Positions 1-10,404 of a stretch of DNA of 64,000 nucleotides are shown one piece after another. Both the position numbers and the translations under genes were made by a program. Below the pieces are notes generated by a model. That model made no database searches, was not told where the DNA came from, and saw nothing but the letters and a program-made list of their open reading frames with translations. Position 1 is the stretch's first letter. Each line of letters starts with the position of its first letter. Origin of the DNA: Pseudomonadales bacterium (GTDB lineage Bacteria > Pseudomonadota > Gammaproteobacteria > Pseudomonadales > Azotimanducaceae); the NCBI GenBank assembly GCA_022827905.1, contig JAJEIQ010000049.1, positions 27,454 through 91,453 of the forward strand, read 5' to 3'.

Positions 1-671
1 AGTTCGCCCGGCGCCATCACCGGTGCGGTGTTGTACCTTTCCGTGGCGATGTCGCCCCGCCAATTGGGATCGAAGCGCACGGGCTGGCTTCGCTCGGCTA
101 TTGCTGTGGCATCGGCTTGCGGGTCGAGCGCTTCCATTTCCCGTACCAAGCGCCAAAAGCGCGATGAGCCGGCCGCGTCGATGACCAAGTGGACGCGGGT
201 GATGGCGGCGTTGTTCATTACTTGGTGGCGGCGCCATGAGTTGAATATCCAGCACTCCCCCGCCGCCATGTGGACCCCGGCACCGCCGCAGTGGAAGATG
301 ACCGCGGGATCGGTAATCACGGGGATGTGAATGCGCACCCGGGTGTGCCAGTGGTAGTTGAAATCCACGTGGGCAGCGACTTTGCAGCCGGGCTCCAGGC
401 GCATCAGCCGCGAGCGTCCCAACACTTCGCCGAAGCTCGCCATGGCCTGTTGCGTGTAAGCGCATTGCCGCAAATGGGGTGTAAGCGCCATGCGGCCGTC
501 GAAGGCGTCGTTGTCGCCGCCGTCCCTGGAAATGAGTGCGGCTGCTGAGTTGCCTTTCATGCCGGACGGGTGGGGCATCCAAGCCCCATCCGGCAAGGCG
601 GCTGCTTCGGCAGCCAGCCGGCCGGCGTCAAAGGCGAAAGGCAGGCGAATGAAGGGCCTAGAAAGTTCCAT
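1..671 (-). CDS. Aspartyl/asparaginyl beta-hydroxylase family protein (3' end outside window)
   Basis: The reading frame begins at ATG 671 and is still open at the window edge, giving about 223 residues. Around residues 100-110 it has an HVDFNYHW stretch (iron-binding H-x-D), then RVRIHIPV, and about 45 residues later RRHQVMNN, where the family's distal iron-binding His lies. These features fit the Asp_Arg_Hydrox family of Fe(II)/2-oxoglutarate oxygenases, which hydroxylate Asp/Asn side chains or small amino-acid substrates. The gene is divergent from the ABC importer starting at 777, and the two share a gap of about 105 bp. The substrate is unknown. The missing C-terminus prevents checking full length. 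Confidence 0.8.
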   Translation of the reverse strand, partial: MELSRPFIRLPFAFDAGRLAAEAAALPDGAWMPHPSGMKGNSAAALISRDGGDNDAFDGRMALTPHLRQCAYTQQAMASFGEVLGRSRLMRLEPGCKVAAHVDFNYHWHTRVRIHIPVITDPAVIFHCGGAGVHMAAGECWIFNSWRRHQVMNNAAITRVHLVIDAAGSSRFWRLVREMEALDPQADATAIAERSQPVRFDPNWRGDIATERYNTAPVMAPGE

Positions 672-776
672 GGCCGCATTTTACGCGATGGGGCCTGTAT
701 GCGGGGGCGCTTCAACGGCCCCGGAAGTGTAGCGCGGAGTCTGGTTCAGCCAAGCTTGCCGGGTTAGGCTTCGCTG

Positions 777-1727
777 ATGCAGGCATTCGTCACCCGCCGC
801 CTTTTGGCGCTGCTTCCCACGTTGATATTCGCCAGCCTCATCGTCTTCGTCTCGATGCGGCTGATTCCGGGCGACGTGATCGACCTGATGTTGGCGCAGA
901 ACGACCTGTCCACCGACCACGACCGGGCCGCCATCGAGGCGGCGCTGGGACTGGACCAACCCATGCACGTGCAGTACTTCCGTTGGATTGGCGGCGTGCT
1001 GGAGGGCGATCTCGGCCGCTCGCTGTGGCAGAACACGCCGGTCACCGAGCAGTTGGCGGCCACCTTGCCGATCACTTTTGAACTGGGCTTCCTGGCCCTG
1101 ATCGTGGCCCTGACCGTGGCGTTGCCGATCGGCGTGTACTCCGCACTCAAGCAGGACACCCTGGGCGACTATGCGGCGCGCTCCTTCTCCTTGGTGATGC
1201 TGGCCATTCCGAGCTTTTGGCTGGGCACGCTGGTGATGGTTTTCCCCTCGGTGTGGTGGCGCTGGTCGCCGGCGCTGGAGTACACGCCGTTTCTGGAGGA
1301 TCCACTGCAGAACTTGGCGCACATGATCGTGCCCGCCATTCTGCTCGGCCTTTCGCTGTCAGCGCTGACCATGCGCATGACCCGCACAATGATGCTGGAG
1401 GTGCTGCGCCAAGACTACATTCGCACCGCCCGGGCCAAGGGCTTAAGCGAAACCCTCGTGGTGGCGCGGCACGCACTGCGCAACGGCCTGATCCCAGTGG
1501 TGACCCTGATCGGCCTGCAGGCACCGTTGCTGATCGGCGGGGCGGTGATCCTTGAGCAGATCTTCGTCGTTCCCGGCATGGGGCTCTTGCTGCTCGAAGC
1601 GGTCTTTCAGCGCGACTATCCGGTGATATCGGGTGTCTTCTTGGTGGTTGGCTTCGGCGTGCTGGTCATCAATCTGCTGGTCGATTTGAGCTACGGCTGG
1701 CTGGACCCGAAGGTGCGCCACCAATGA
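777..1727 (+). CDS. ABC transporter permease, DppB/OppB family
   Basis: This 316-residue inner-membrane protein is the first permease of a peptide/nickel/opine-type ABC importer. A hydrophobic segment lies at residues 8-28, followed by the periplasmic loop typical of the family (LIPGD). The cytoplasmic EAA-type coupling loop (RTARAKGLS, about residues 220-228) contacts the ATPases. Length and motif order fit DppB/OppB/GsiC proteins. It is the first gene of a five-gene operon, and its stop overlaps the next start (ATGA at 1724). The transported solute cannot be read from the permease. Confidence 0.93.
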   Translation: MQAFVTRRLLALLPTLIFASLIVFVSMRLIPGDVIDLMLAQNDLSTDHDRAAIEAALGLDQPMHVQYFRWIGGVLEGDLGRSLWQNTPVTEQLAATLPITFELGFLALIVALTVALPIGVYSALKQDTLGDYAARSFSLVMLAIPSFWLGTLVMVFPSVWWRWSPALEYTPFLEDPLQNLAHMIVPAILLGLSLSALTMRMTRTMMLEVLRQDYIRTARAKGLSETLVVARHALRNGLIPVVTLIGLQAPLLIGGAVILEQIFVVPGMGLLLLEAVFQRDYPVISGVFLVVGFGVLVINLLVDLSYGWLDPKVRHQ

Positions 1728-2635
1728 GCGAGGCCACGCTGCCGACGATTGGCACCGCGTCGGCCCGCCCGGCGCCGAAGGGCCTCACCGGGCGGCTGAT
1801 TCAGGAAAAGCCCTTGGGCGCATTCGGCGGCGCAGTGTTCCTGCTCTTTCTGGTGTGCGGCCTGTTTGCCGAACTGATCGCGCCCTACGGGTTGAACGAG
1901 ACCAACATGGCGGCGCGGCTGCTGCCGCCGTCGGCGGAGCACCTGTTCGGCACCGATCACTTGGGCCGCGACGTGCTTTCCCGGGTTCTGATCGGCGCCC
2001 AGCTGTCCATGATCGTCGGCGCTTGCGCGGCGGCCTTGGCCACCTTGGTGTCCATCGTGCTGGGCGTGGCCTCGGGCTATTTCGGTGGCCGCACCGATAT
2101 GCTCATCCAGCGCTTCGTGGACGCTTGGATGATCTTCCCGGACCTGCTGCTGCTCATCGCCGTCATCTCCGTGGTCGGCCCCGGCATGACGGAGATCGTC
2201 GTCGTGCTCGGGCTGCTCTACGGCATCGCCGGCTCGCGCATCGTGCGCGGCGCGGTGATCACGATTCGGGAGAACGCGCACACCCACGCGGCTCGCTCGA
2301 TGGGCGCAACCGCCTTGCACATTCTCCGGCGCCATGTTCTGCCCAACATCATGCCGGTGGTGATCGTGCTGTTCACCACCCGCGTTGGCGCCGCCATCCT
2401 CACCGAGGCGGGGCTGTCGTTCCTGGGGCTGGGGGTGCCGCCACCGGCGCCCACTTGGGGCGGCATGCTCAGCGGCACCGGGCGCACCTACATGTACCTT
2501 GGCCCTTGGCTGGCGCTGGCGCCGGGCTTGAGCCTCACCCTCGTGGTGTATGCCATCAACGTCTATGGCGACGCCCTGCGCGACCTGCTGGACCCGCGCA
2601 TGCGCGGGGCTTCGGGGCTTCGGGGGGCGCGATGA
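1724..2635 (+). CDS. ABC transporter permease, DppC/OppC family
   Basis: This 303-residue protein is the second permease of the importer and pairs with the DppB-like subunit. It has the N-terminal OppC_N segment with the first transmembrane helix around residues 28-50, then a GTDHLGRDVLSR stretch typical of DppC/OppC. The EAA loop lies near residues 188-205 (RSMGATALHILRRHVLP). The C-terminal LLDPRMR is the usual family ending. Start and stop overlap both neighbours by ATGA, so translation is probably coupled. Confidence 0.93.
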   Translation: MSEATLPTIGTASARPAPKGLTGRLIQEKPLGAFGGAVFLLFLVCGLFAELIAPYGLNETNMAARLLPPSAEHLFGTDHLGRDVLSRVLIGAQLSMIVGACAAALATLVSIVLGVASGYFGGRTDMLIQRFVDAWMIFPDLLLLIAVISVVGPGMTEIVVVLGLLYGIAGSRIVRGAVITIRENAHTHAARSMGATALHILRRHVLPNIMPVVIVLFTTRVGAAILTEAGLSFLGLGVPPPAPTWGGMLSGTGRTYMYLGPWLALAPGLSLTLVVYAINVYGDALRDLLDPRMRGASGLRGAR

Positions 2636-4305
2636 GGCGGCTGCGGTGGTTGCTGGCATTGCTCCCCTTGGCTGCGGTGGCCGAGGACGAAGCACCGCAG
2701 TACGGGGGCTCGCTCAACATTGGCACCGTGGTGGTCAGCCTCTCACCGCTGTCCTGGGATCCGGCCGACTGGGCCTGGAAGATCAACCACGACACCGGCG
2801 CCGTGCGCGAACAGCTTTTCGCCGGCGACTTGGAGCAGAGCGTGCGCAAGGGCGGCAAGCACCGGTTCATCGCCGAATCCTACCTGCCGGACGACGCTTG
2901 GCGGGGTGAGTTGGCGGAGTCGTGGAATTGGGAGGGCCCACTCACCTTGGCGGTTCGCCTGCGCGAAGGCGTGCTGTTCCCGGACAAGCCGGGGGTGATG
3001 GCCGCTCGCGAATTGACCGCGGACGACGTGCTGTTCACGTTCGACTACTTAAGCGCCAGCCCGCGCCGCATCGCCACGTACTTTGACCACATCGAGCGCT
3101 TGGAGGCGCGCGGCGACCACACGGTGGTGTTCCACTTCAGCGAGTTCAATGCGGAGTGGGCCTACCGCTTCGGCTACGGCTACTACTCCGCCATCATTCC
3201 CCGGGAGTTTGGCGCCGTCGATGGCCGGGACTGGCGCAACGTCACCGGCACCGGCCCGTTCCAGCTCGCCCGATACGTGCGCGGCAACTCCCAGCGCTAC
3301 GTCAAGAACCCCGACTACTGGGATCGGGAGCGCATTGGCGCCGAGGACTACGCCATTCCGTTCGTCGATGACGTGACCTACCGCATCATCAAGGACGAGG
3401 CGACCTGGCTGACGGCGCTGCGCACCGGCAAGCTGGACATCCTGGAGGTGACTCGGTGGATTGCCGTGGACCACCTGAAGGAGACGACGCCGGAGCTGAA
3501 GTGGAGCCGCTGGCTGTCCTCCACGGGTCAGTTCATGGCCCTGCGCGTGGACCGCGAGCCGTTCGACGACGTGCGGGTGCGGCGCGCCCTGAACTTGGCC
3601 GTGAACCAACGGGAGATCGTTGAGCAGTTCTACGGCGGCCACGCCGAGCTGATGGCCTATCCCCAGCATCCCGACTACGGCCCCTACTACCAACCGTTGG
3701 AGGAAATGCCCGCCTCGGTGCAGGAGCTGTTCAGCTACAACCCGGCCAAGGCCCGCGAGTTGCTCGCCGAGGCGGGCTACCCGGACGGCTTCGCAGTGGA
3801 GGTCCAGGTCTGCGCCTGCAGTCCCACCCACATGGACCTCGTGCCGCTCCTGGAGGACTACCTGGCCCAAGTGGGGGTGCGGCTGCTCATTGAGCCCATG
3901 GAATACGCCTCCTTTCTGTCCTTGATGACCACCCTGAACCACGGCCCCGGCTATCTGATGGGCAGCGGCCACGTCAATCCCACCACCACGCTGCGCAAGA
4001 GCTTCAAGACCGGGCAGACTTGGAACCCGTCCCGCTTCTCGGACCCGGCGGTGGACCGCAAGATTGACGAAATCCACCGCACCCGGGAGGAGGCCGAACG
4101 CATCCGCATGATCCGCGAACTGACCGTGGAGATGCTCGACCGCGCCCCCTACCTCTGGTTGCCCATCGGCTACTTTTACACCGCTTGGTGGCCTTGGGTG
4201 AAGAACTACGGCGGCGAACTCCGGGTCGGCTCGCAACGGCCCGGCCCGATCTACGCCCGCATCTGGATCGATCAGGCAATGAAGCGTTCGCTGGGGTTTG
4301 AATGA
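2632..4305 (+). CDS. Extracellular solute-binding protein, family 5 (peptide/opine type)
   Basis: This 557-residue periplasmic binding protein serves the importer. I chose ATG 2632 because it overlaps the permease stop and gives a clean signal peptide ([18 protein letters not shown]). The open frame extends upstream to 1855, but that part is only antisense-like shadow inside the permease gene. Family SBP_bac_5 features include YGGSLNIG near the mature N-terminus, [12 protein letters not shown] and [15 protein letters not shown]. Length is normal for the family. Ligands for this family are usually oligopeptides, opines or nickel; which applies here is not visible. Confidence 0.92.
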   Translation: MRRLRWLLALLPLAAVAEDEAPQYGGSLNIGTVVVSLSPLSWDPADWAWKINHDTGAVREQLFAGDLEQSVRKGGKHRFIAESYLPDDAWRGELAESWNWEGPLTLAVRLREGVLFPDKPGVMAARELTADDVLFTFDYLSASPRRIATYFDHIERLEARGDHTVVFHFSEFNAEWAYRFGYGYYSAIIPREFGAVDGRDWRNVTGTGPFQLARYVRGNSQRYVKNPDYWDRERIGAEDYAIPFVDDVTYRIIKDEATWLTALRTGKLDILEVTRWIAVDHLKETTPELKWSRWLSSTGQFMALRVDREPFDDVRVRRALNLAVNQREIVEQFYGGHAELMAYPQHPDYGPYYQPLEEMPASVQELFSYNPAKARELLAEAGYPDGFAVEVQVCACSPTHMDLVPLLEDYLAQVGVRLLIEPMEYASFLSLMTTLNHGPGYLMGSGHVNPTTTLRKSFKTGQTWNPSRFSDPAVDRKIDEIHRTREEAERIRMIRELTVEMLDRAPYLWLPIGYFYTAWWPWVKNYGGELRVGSQRPGPIYARIWIDQAMKRSLGFE

Positions 4306-5264
4306 CCGCCCTGCTCGAAGTAGCGGACTTGACCGTCACCTTCCGCACCGACGGCGGACTGGTGCGGGCGGTGGATTCAGTGTCGCTCAGCGTCGAAGCC
4401 GGGGAGACCTTGGCGCTGGTCGGCGAAAGCGGCTCCGGCAAGAGCGTCACGGCCTTGTCGATCCTTGGCTTGATTGCCCCGGGGCGGATCGAGCAAGGGC
4501 GCATCGGCTTTGCGGGCGAAGACCTGACCGCCTTGGACGAAGCGGCGCTGCGGGCCATTCGCGGCGATCGCATCGCCATGATCTTCCAGGAGCCCATGTC
4601 GTCCCTGAACCCGGTGCTGACCATCGGCAAGCAGGTGGCCGAGCCGATCTGGCTGCATCGCCGCATGGCCTGGCGCGAAGCCTACGCCCAAGCTGCGGAG
4701 CTGTTGCGCAAGGTGGCCATACCGGACGCCGAAGCCCGCTTGGACGACTATCCCCACCAGTTCTCCGGCGGCATGCGCCAGCGGGTGATGATTGCCATGG
4801 CCTTGGCCTGCCGCCCGCAACTCATCATTGCCGACGAGCCGACCACGGCCTTGGACGTCACCGTGCAAGCCCAGATTCTGGCGCTGCTCAAGGGGCTGAC
4901 TCAAGAGGCCAACGCGGCGCTGCTGCTGATCACCCACGATCTCGGCGTGGTGGCGCGCTATGCCGACCGGGTGGCGGTGATGTACGGCGGGCGCATTGTC
5001 GAGAGCGGCCCAGCCGCAGCGCTCTACCGGGCACCGATGCACCCGTACACGGAGGGCCTCATGCGCTCGGTGCCCCGTCTCGATGGCTTTGCGTCGGAGC
5101 GGCTGCCCGCCATTCCGGGCCAGCCGCCGGACTTGGCCAAACTGCCGCCGGGCTGCGCCTTCGCGCCCCGTTGTCCTCATGTTCACGATGCCTGCGTCGC
5201 TGCCGCGCCGCCGCTTCACGCCTTGGACGCCTCCCGCTCGGTGGCCTGTCACCGTCATGGCTGA
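4302..5264 (+). CDS. ABC transporter ATP-binding protein, DppD/OppD family
   Basis: This 320-residue ATPase is one of two that power the importer. Walker A is GESGSGKS at residues 41-48, the signature is SGGMRQR and Walker B is [12 protein letters not shown]. The cysteine-containing C-terminal oligopeptide/dipeptide-transporter tail ([10 protein letters not shown]) is present and marks the DppD/OppD group. The start overlaps the binding-protein stop. The gene also overlaps the next ATPase by 8 bp, as expected in a coupled operon. Confidence 0.94.
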   Translation: MTALLEVADLTVTFRTDGGLVRAVDSVSLSVEAGETLALVGESGSGKSVTALSILGLIAPGRIEQGRIGFAGEDLTALDEAALRAIRGDRIAMIFQEPMSSLNPVLTIGKQVAEPIWLHRRMAWREAYAQAAELLRKVAIPDAEARLDDYPHQFSGGMRQRVMIAMALACRPQLIIADEPTTALDVTVQAQILALLKGLTQEANAALLLITHDLGVVARYADRVAVMYGGRIVESGPAAALYRAPMHPYTEGLMRSVPRLDGFASERLPAIPGQPPDLAKLPPGCAFAPRCPHVHDACVAAAPPLHALDASRSVACHRHG

Positions 5265-6276
5265 GCCCGCCACCGACAGCGCAGCTTCCGAACTGCTCCG
5301 GGTCGAGGATCTGTGCGTGCACTATCCGGTGACCGAGGGCTTGGTCCGCCAGCGCGAAGTCGGTGCGGTGAAGGCGGTTGACGGGGTTTCCTTCCATCTG
5401 CGCCGGGGTGAGACCTTGGGCTTGGTGGGGGAGAGCGGCTGCGGCAAATCGACCACGGCCCTAGCAGTGCTGCGGATGCTCACGCCGACTTCAGGGCGCA
5501 TCTTCTTCGACGGCGAGGACATCACGGTGCTGGCGGGGGAACCCTTACGGCGGCTGCGTCGGCGGATGCAGATGGTCTACCAGGATCCGTTCGGTTCGCT
5601 GAACCCCCGCATGCGAGTGCGGGACTTGGTGGGGGAGCCACTCATCGTCCACGGCGCGGGCCGGCGCAGCGCCGAGTACCGCAATCGGATCAACGAGCTG
5701 CTGGACTTAGTGGGCCTGCTGCGGGACATGGGCGAGCGCTACCCGCACGAGTTTTCCGGCGGCCAACGCCAGCGCATCGGCATCGCCCGGGCTCTGGCCT
5801 TGGAGCCGGAGTTGGTAATCTGCGATGAGCCGGTGTCAGCCTTGGATGTCTCCATTCAGGCCCAAGTGATCAACCTGCTCATGGACCTGCAGCAGGAACT
5901 CGGCCTCACCTACCTGTTCATCGCCCACGACCTCTCCGTGGTGCGCCACATCAGCGACCGGGTGGGCGTGATGTACCTCGGCCGCTTGGTGGAGACAGCG
6001 CCGAAGCAGACACTTTTTGCCAAGCCCCGCCATCCCTACACGCAAATCCTGCTCGGTGCGGTGCCGGTGCCCGACCCGGCCGTGGAGTCAACCCGCGAGC
6101 AGCCCATGATCCTCGGCGAGGTGCCGAGCCCCCGCAATCCCCCACCCGGCTGCGCCTTCCATCCCCGCTGCCCCAAGGCGGAAGACCGCTGCCGGGAACA
6201 GCGCCCGCGGGCGCAGAGCATGGGCCAAGAGGCGCGGGTGGCTTGCCATTTGGCCACCCCGCAGGCGCGGAAGTGA
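5257..6276 (+). CDS. ABC transporter ATP-binding protein, DppF/OppF family
   Basis: This 339-residue second ATPase closes the operon. The open frame runs from 4996, but ATG 5257 is the sensible start: it falls at the end of the preceding gene and gives the usual DppF length. Walker A is GESGCGKST at about residues 58-66, the signature is SGGQRQR and Walker B is [12 protein letters not shown]. The C-terminal [10 protein letters not shown] tail is typical. After the stop a GGGTGG/CCACCC hairpin at 6361-6379 could end transcription, but no T-run follows it. Confidence 0.94.
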   Translation: MAEPATDSAASELLRVEDLCVHYPVTEGLVRQREVGAVKAVDGVSFHLRRGETLGLVGESGCGKSTTALAVLRMLTPTSGRIFFDGEDITVLAGEPLRRLRRRMQMVYQDPFGSLNPRMRVRDLVGEPLIVHGAGRRSAEYRNRINELLDLVGLLRDMGERYPHEFSGGQRQRIGIARALALEPELVICDEPVSALDVSIQAQVINLLMDLQQELGLTYLFIAHDLSVVRHISDRVGVMYLGRLVETAPKQTLFAKPRHPYTQILLGAVPVPDPAVESTREQPMILGEVPSPRNPPPGCAFHPRCPKAEDRCREQRPRAQSMGQEARVACHLATPQARK

Positions 6277-6421
6277 AGGGTTTGGATCGTCCTTGCACTT
6301 TCCTCTCCCGCTTAGATCGATGTTGGGGTATCTTGCGCCAAGTCATCGTGTTGAGCATCGGGGTGGGTACCCTCCACCCAAGCTGACCGGGTGAGTGAAT
6401 CGAAAGCGAAGGAGAAAAGAA

Positions 6422-6679
6422 ATGACTCAGGAGGAGAAGTTGTTGGCCCGCATCACGGTGCGTCCGGATGTCTTCGGCGGTAAGCCGATCATCCGGGACA
6501 TGCGAATCGCCGTGGAGCATGTGCTGGCGAATTTGGCTGCTGGCGAAACGGTTGAGGGGCTGCTTGAGGATTATCCGATCCTCGAACCGGAAGATGTTCG
6601 TGCCTGCCTTCTCTTTGCCCATCGCGCACTGGCGGGAGAGAACGTGCATGACCGCGTTGCCATTCGAGAGGTTTCGTGA
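6422..6679 (+). CDS. DUF433 domain protein, probable antitoxin
   Basis: This 85-residue protein has the DUF433 pattern: RPDVFGGKPIIRDMRI followed by a short winged-helix segment (VEGLLEDYPILEPEDV). DUF433 proteins are commonly encoded upstream of DUF5615 PIN-like proteins and are thought to act as antitoxins. I chose ATG 6422 over an upstream in-frame ATG at 6395 because a purine-rich GAAGGAGAA ribosome site precedes it. Its stop overlaps the GTG start of the next gene (GTGA). Confidence 0.85.
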   Translation: MTQEEKLLARITVRPDVFGGKPIIRDMRIAVEHVLANLAAGETVEGLLEDYPILEPEDVRACLLFAHRALAGENVHDRVAIREVS

Positions 6680-7050
6680 AGTTCCTGCTCGATGCCTGTG
6701 CCGCTTCAACACCGGTCCTTGCAGCGCTTAGAGACCTTGGCTGCGATGTTCTGTCTGTTCATGATCGTTTGCCTCACGCACCGGATGATGCGGTGCTGGC
6801 GCTCGCCGCGGAGGAAAATCGGGTACTCATTACCGAAGACAAGGACTTCGGGGAGCTTGTGTTCTTGCGTGGTTTGCCGCATCCGAGCATCGTGCGTCTT
6901 GTTGAAATGACCCCCGTGGAGAGAGCAGAGATACTGAGGACTTTAATTGGGCATCACGCGGATGCGATGCGCGACGGCGCGATCATCGTGGTTACCAAGG
7001 AGCGCATTCGGATACGGCGGGTGCGGCACAATGGGCAGGATGATGGCTAA
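6676..7050 (+). CDS. DUF5615 PIN-like domain protein, probable toxin
   Basis: This 124-residue protein starts at GTG 6676, overlapping the DUF433 gene. It has the compact PIN-like layout: MKFLLDACA at the start, DDAVLALAAEENRVLITEDKDFGEL split by an acidic active-site pair, then PHPSIVRL. The acidic residues (Asp6 and the E-D-K-D-F core) are those expected of a metal-dependent ribonuclease. The pair is a likely toxin-antitoxin module. Toxicity of DUF5615 is inferred from gene pairing and not proven for this protein. Confidence 0.83.
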   Translation: MKFLLDACAASTPVLAALRDLGCDVLSVHDRLPHAPDDAVLALAAEENRVLITEDKDFGELVFLRGLPHPSIVRLVEMTPVERAEILRTLIGHHADAMRDGAIIVVTKERIRIRRVRHNGQDDG

Positions 7051-7273
7051 AGACCATGGCAAGCTCTCAGAGCGTCGTCTCCGCTGCTGGGAGCTTGTTC
7101 GATGCGAGCGTCTCAGGCTGCTGCGCCAGCCGATGCCTCCAAGTTGGTGACGTCGATCTTGGGGGTAAGCGGGTAGGCGTCCTTGCTGGGTAGGCAGTCG
7201 AGAAGCAACTTTTGGCGGAATCGGCCCCCAAAGATTGGAACCACCGTCGGGGTCCTGTGTGTCCCGAAGCGCT

Positions 7274-10213
7274 TCAAGTCGTCCTTCTTCGCCTACGAAG
7301 GTCTCTGGTGTATCGGCAATCCGGAAAGTTCGAACAGCCGAGGAAGCGTCCAAACTTACCCATTTTGATGATCAGCCAACCCTCGCAATTGGGACAGGCT
7401 TCAATGGTTCCACCACAGTCGCGGCAGTGGAAAGCTTGGCCGTGCCTGACAAGAAGACCTTTGCCACAGTGAGGGCAAGCCTGCGTAGTGTGCTGGCAGA
7501 GCGGAAAGTTTGAACAGCCGTAGAAGACACTTTTGTTGTTGGAGTTTTCCCGGCGCTTCAACCGCCCGCTGGTGCATTTCGGACAAGGTACGTCGGCTAC
7601 CGGTGGGTGGCCGAACACCTTGACATCGTATTCATCGTTGATCAATTCGGTAACGAATTCCGACGGAGGGCCACCGTCGGCAAGTAGGAAGGCCTGCCGT
7701 TTTGCCCTAGTGACGGCGACATAGAGCAGGCGCCGCTCCTCGGCGTTCGGGTGGGCTTCGGGTGCTGCCAGCACCAGATCGAACAGTGGATCGTCGGCTA
7801 TCTCGGCGGGAAACCCGTACTTTCCCGAACATAGACCTAGGACCACCGCATAGTCGGCCTCAAGGCCCTTTGAGCCGTGTATGGTCTTCCAAGTGAAGTG
7901 AAGACCCGGATACTGCTTCGGTAGCTCGCCAAGATTGGGGGGCTTTAGATGCCGGTAGCGGCCCAACAGAAGCGTGTGCGATGGCTCATCGTATTGGCGA
8001 GCATCTTCCGCGATTCGATCGAGTGCCTCCTTCAGAACCGAGGAGTCCTGTTCGCCGGGGAGCCCGACGAACACCGCTGGCCTGTCCGCTTTCCGCGTTG
8101 TGCGGACTGACTTGCGAATTTGCGCCGGGTTGCGTAACACGAAGTCGGTGGCGACCGAAGCAATGCGGTCGGCGCAACGGAATGTGGTTGCGAGGTCCAT
8201 GCGTTCGAAGGCACCAAAATGGTCTCCGAACTCCCGCATGACCGCGATATCGGAGCCGCCGAACCGGTAAATCGCTTGCCAGTCGTCACCGACCGCAAAT
8301 AGCTGAGCCCCCGGTGAACGGTCGAGCAGTGCCTTCAGCAGCCGTGCGCGGGACAGTGAAATATCTTGGAACTCGTCGACTAGGATGTATCTGAACGGGC
8401 TGCGGTATCGTCCTTCCTCCACGAGATCGGTTGCCCGATTGATCATGTCATGGAAGTCGATGGCCCCTGAGCGCCCAAGTGCTTTCTGATAGCGCTCGAA
8501 AATCGGCTGAAACACCGCGAGAAACGCCCGCGCCCGTGTCCGGTCTCGGTGAGCGCCGGCGCGTTCGGCGATGTCGGCAAAAGACAGCCGACTGCCCTTG
8601 AAGTGCTGTAGGAAAGTTGCCACCAGCTGTGTGAACGGGTTTATCCGCCCCTGTTGTTCGAGAGTGGAGAACACTTCCTTGCGGGGGATGGGCGAAAGAG
8701 TCACGCCGTGGGCTGAAAGCTTCTCCTCCAAGTTTCGGAGTAGCCTGCCGTCCACTTGCTCGTAACTGAAGGTTTCGATCAGGATGGTGCCGTGTTCGGC
8801 GTGGACGCTGCGTTTCCAGGCCATTTCCTCTAGATATCGCTCCCGATGGATGAATTTCGCAGTGTTTCCCTCGGCGTCGATCCCGAAGTGCTCAATGTAG
8901 ATGCCGTGTTCCGGAAGTTTGAAATCCGGTTTGTACTGGCGCTTCTGCGAGGTTGCCAAATCGTGCTCATAAGGGGCTTCATAGTTGTAGGCGATCCCAT
9001 TGAGGTAGAGGAAGTTCGCGATCTCGCATTCCTCGAAGCTGCGGACGGTTTCGCCTTTCAGCGAGCGGATGTCGTATTTGCGGATGTACTCGAAGTACTC
9101 GCCCCAGTTTTTGAACTCGTGTCTGCTTTTGTATGGTGCAAAACCCTCCTGGAACCACCTGCGCATCGTGGCGGAGAGCTTAGTGTCGGCGAGTAGATCA
9201 TCCACGATTTTCTTGAGCAGTCCGAACAACGTTTGGTCGTTCTCCGCCGTCTCGTCGAGAGTTGGGCGCTTCCCTTCGGCTTCGCCGATGATCGCTAAGC
9301 CAAGGCTGTGGAAGGTGCGCACTGTCACATTTCGTGCGACTGCAGCTCCGAGACGCCTTTCCATCCGCTCTTGCATCTCGTTCTGGGCATCGCGTGCGAA
9401 GGCCAGCAGCAGCAACTCGGACGGACGACGGTACTGCTTATGGATGAGCCATCCTGCCTTGGCCACGATGACCGAGGTTTTGCCACTACCAGCCGCAGCA
9501 ACCACGAGGTTGCGGCACTCATCGACTACGACTGCACGACGTTGCTCTTCCGTTAGCGGGCGGGCCTCGATTCGGTCAAAAAGACCGCGCGAGAGGGCCA
9601 GTTCTTTGACGATGAATGCATTGTTGGCCCTCTCGCGAACGTTGTCTGGTGCTTCCAGAAACTTGAGAATGTCCCGCAGCAACTGAACCTCCGGGGCATT
9701 CGCAAGTGCTTCCGGCCACGGTGCCGTGAACCCGTTTGCAACAGACTGCGCCTTGGCCTGAAGGTTGTGAAACACGTCGGCCCTGAGGTACTTCACCGGA
9801 TTAGCGAGCTCGTTCACGTGACCGTGGATTTGTCGGAGTTCGCCGTTTCGCGACCGAAGAGTTTGGCGCCACCATGCGCATCTTGCCGCTTCGAGCGCAC
9901 TGACTAGGACGCTTGCAGCCCTTGGGAGCAAGCCCGAAACACTTTCACGGCCTGCGGTATGGTGGATCCTAATGCTGGAATAGAGACGGCCATCCACTGC
10001 GTGGACCGTTTCCACATCGCCTAGGGGTATCTGGGTGTAACCTGAGTCGAACAGTAGCCGTACGGCTTCGGCATTGACGGATGCCGCCTTGGCATGACGT
10101 GGATGCAGGATTGGGAAAAGGAATTTCGCAAGGCCGGTTCGTTTGACTTCAAACAGGAAGTCGGTTGCCAAGTCGGAATGATTCTTGGTTCGTCCGGTGC
10201 GTGGCGACGTCAT
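7274..10213 (-). CDS. UvrD/HelD-like superfamily 1 DNA helicase with C-terminal C4 zinc fingers
   Basis: This 979-residue SF1A helicase resembles DNA helicase IV (HelD). Walker A is AAAGSGKTS near residues 239-247 and Walker B is LVDEFQDIS near residue 620. Later motifs include GDDWQAIYRFGG, TTFRC, TIHGSKGLEAD and VAVTRAK. Between the helicase motifs, YKPDFKLPEHGIYIEHFGID looks like the nuclease-like insert seen in HelD relatives. The last 95 residues hold three zinc ribbons (CPKC...CSNFPLC, CPHCGKG...CRDCGG, CPNC...CSNFPDC) of the topoisomerase I type, which E. coli HelD lacks. The gene converges on the DUF5615 gene; a CAAGCTC/GAGCTTG inverted repeat (7060-7097) lies in the 220-bp gap. Confidence 0.85.
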   Translation of the reverse strand: MTSPRTGRTKNHSDLATDFLFEVKRTGLAKFLFPILHPRHAKAASVNAEAVRLLFDSGYTQIPLGDVETVHAVDGRLYSSIRIHHTAGRESVSGLLPRAASVLVSALEAARCAWWRQTLRSRNGELRQIHGHVNELANPVKYLRADVFHNLQAKAQSVANGFTAPWPEALANAPEVQLLRDILKFLEAPDNVRERANNAFIVKELALSRGLFDRIEARPLTEEQRRAVVVDECRNLVVAAAGSGKTSVIVAKAGWLIHKQYRRPSELLLLAFARDAQNEMQERMERRLGAAVARNVTVRTFHSLGLAIIGEAEGKRPTLDETAENDQTLFGLLKKIVDDLLADTKLSATMRRWFQEGFAPYKSRHEFKNWGEYFEYIRKYDIRSLKGETVRSFEECEIANFLYLNGIAYNYEAPYEHDLATSQKRQYKPDFKLPEHGIYIEHFGIDAEGNTAKFIHRERYLEEMAWKRSVHAEHGTILIETFSYEQVDGRLLRNLEEKLSAHGVTLSPIPRKEVFSTLEQQGRINPFTQLVATFLQHFKGSRLSFADIAERAGAHRDRTRARAFLAVFQPIFERYQKALGRSGAIDFHDMINRATDLVEEGRYRSPFRYILVDEFQDISLSRARLLKALLDRSPGAQLFAVGDDWQAIYRFGGSDIAVMREFGDHFGAFERMDLATTFRCADRIASVATDFVLRNPAQIRKSVRTTRKADRPAVFVGLPGEQDSSVLKEALDRIAEDARQYDEPSHTLLLGRYRHLKPPNLGELPKQYPGLHFTWKTIHGSKGLEADYAVVLGLCSGKYGFPAEIADDPLFDLVLAAPEAHPNAEERRLLYVAVTRAKRQAFLLADGGPPSEFVTELINDEYDVKVFGHPPVADVPCPKCTSGRLKRRENSNNKSVFYGCSNFPLCQHTTQACPHCGKGLLVRHGQAFHCRDCGGTIEACPNCEGWLIIKMGKFGRFLGCSNFPDCRYTRDLRRRRRTT

Positions 10214-10404
10214 TGAGGGCCCCCCTCAATTTTGACCGAAACCGAAGGTGCTCAACGATTGACCTAGTTCCATGTACCCGATTGGTGCGAAGTGAGTTCG
10301 CGACCTATGCATCCAGGCGGTTGTCTTCATCTTCCCAAGACGGGTCGTTCGGCGCGGCATTGTACCGGTCGGCAAGTGCCGACTCAGGATCTCACTCCAC
10401 CAGT

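Noticed and set aside
3049..4236. A 395-codon minus-strand open frame opposite the family 5 binding protein
   Set aside because: The plus-strand gene is certain; the antisense frame has only His/Gly/Val-rich low-complexity sequence.
6943..7353. A 136-codon minus-strand frame after the DUF5615 gene
   Set aside because: It overlaps the end of both neighbouring genes and shows no domain or ribosome site.
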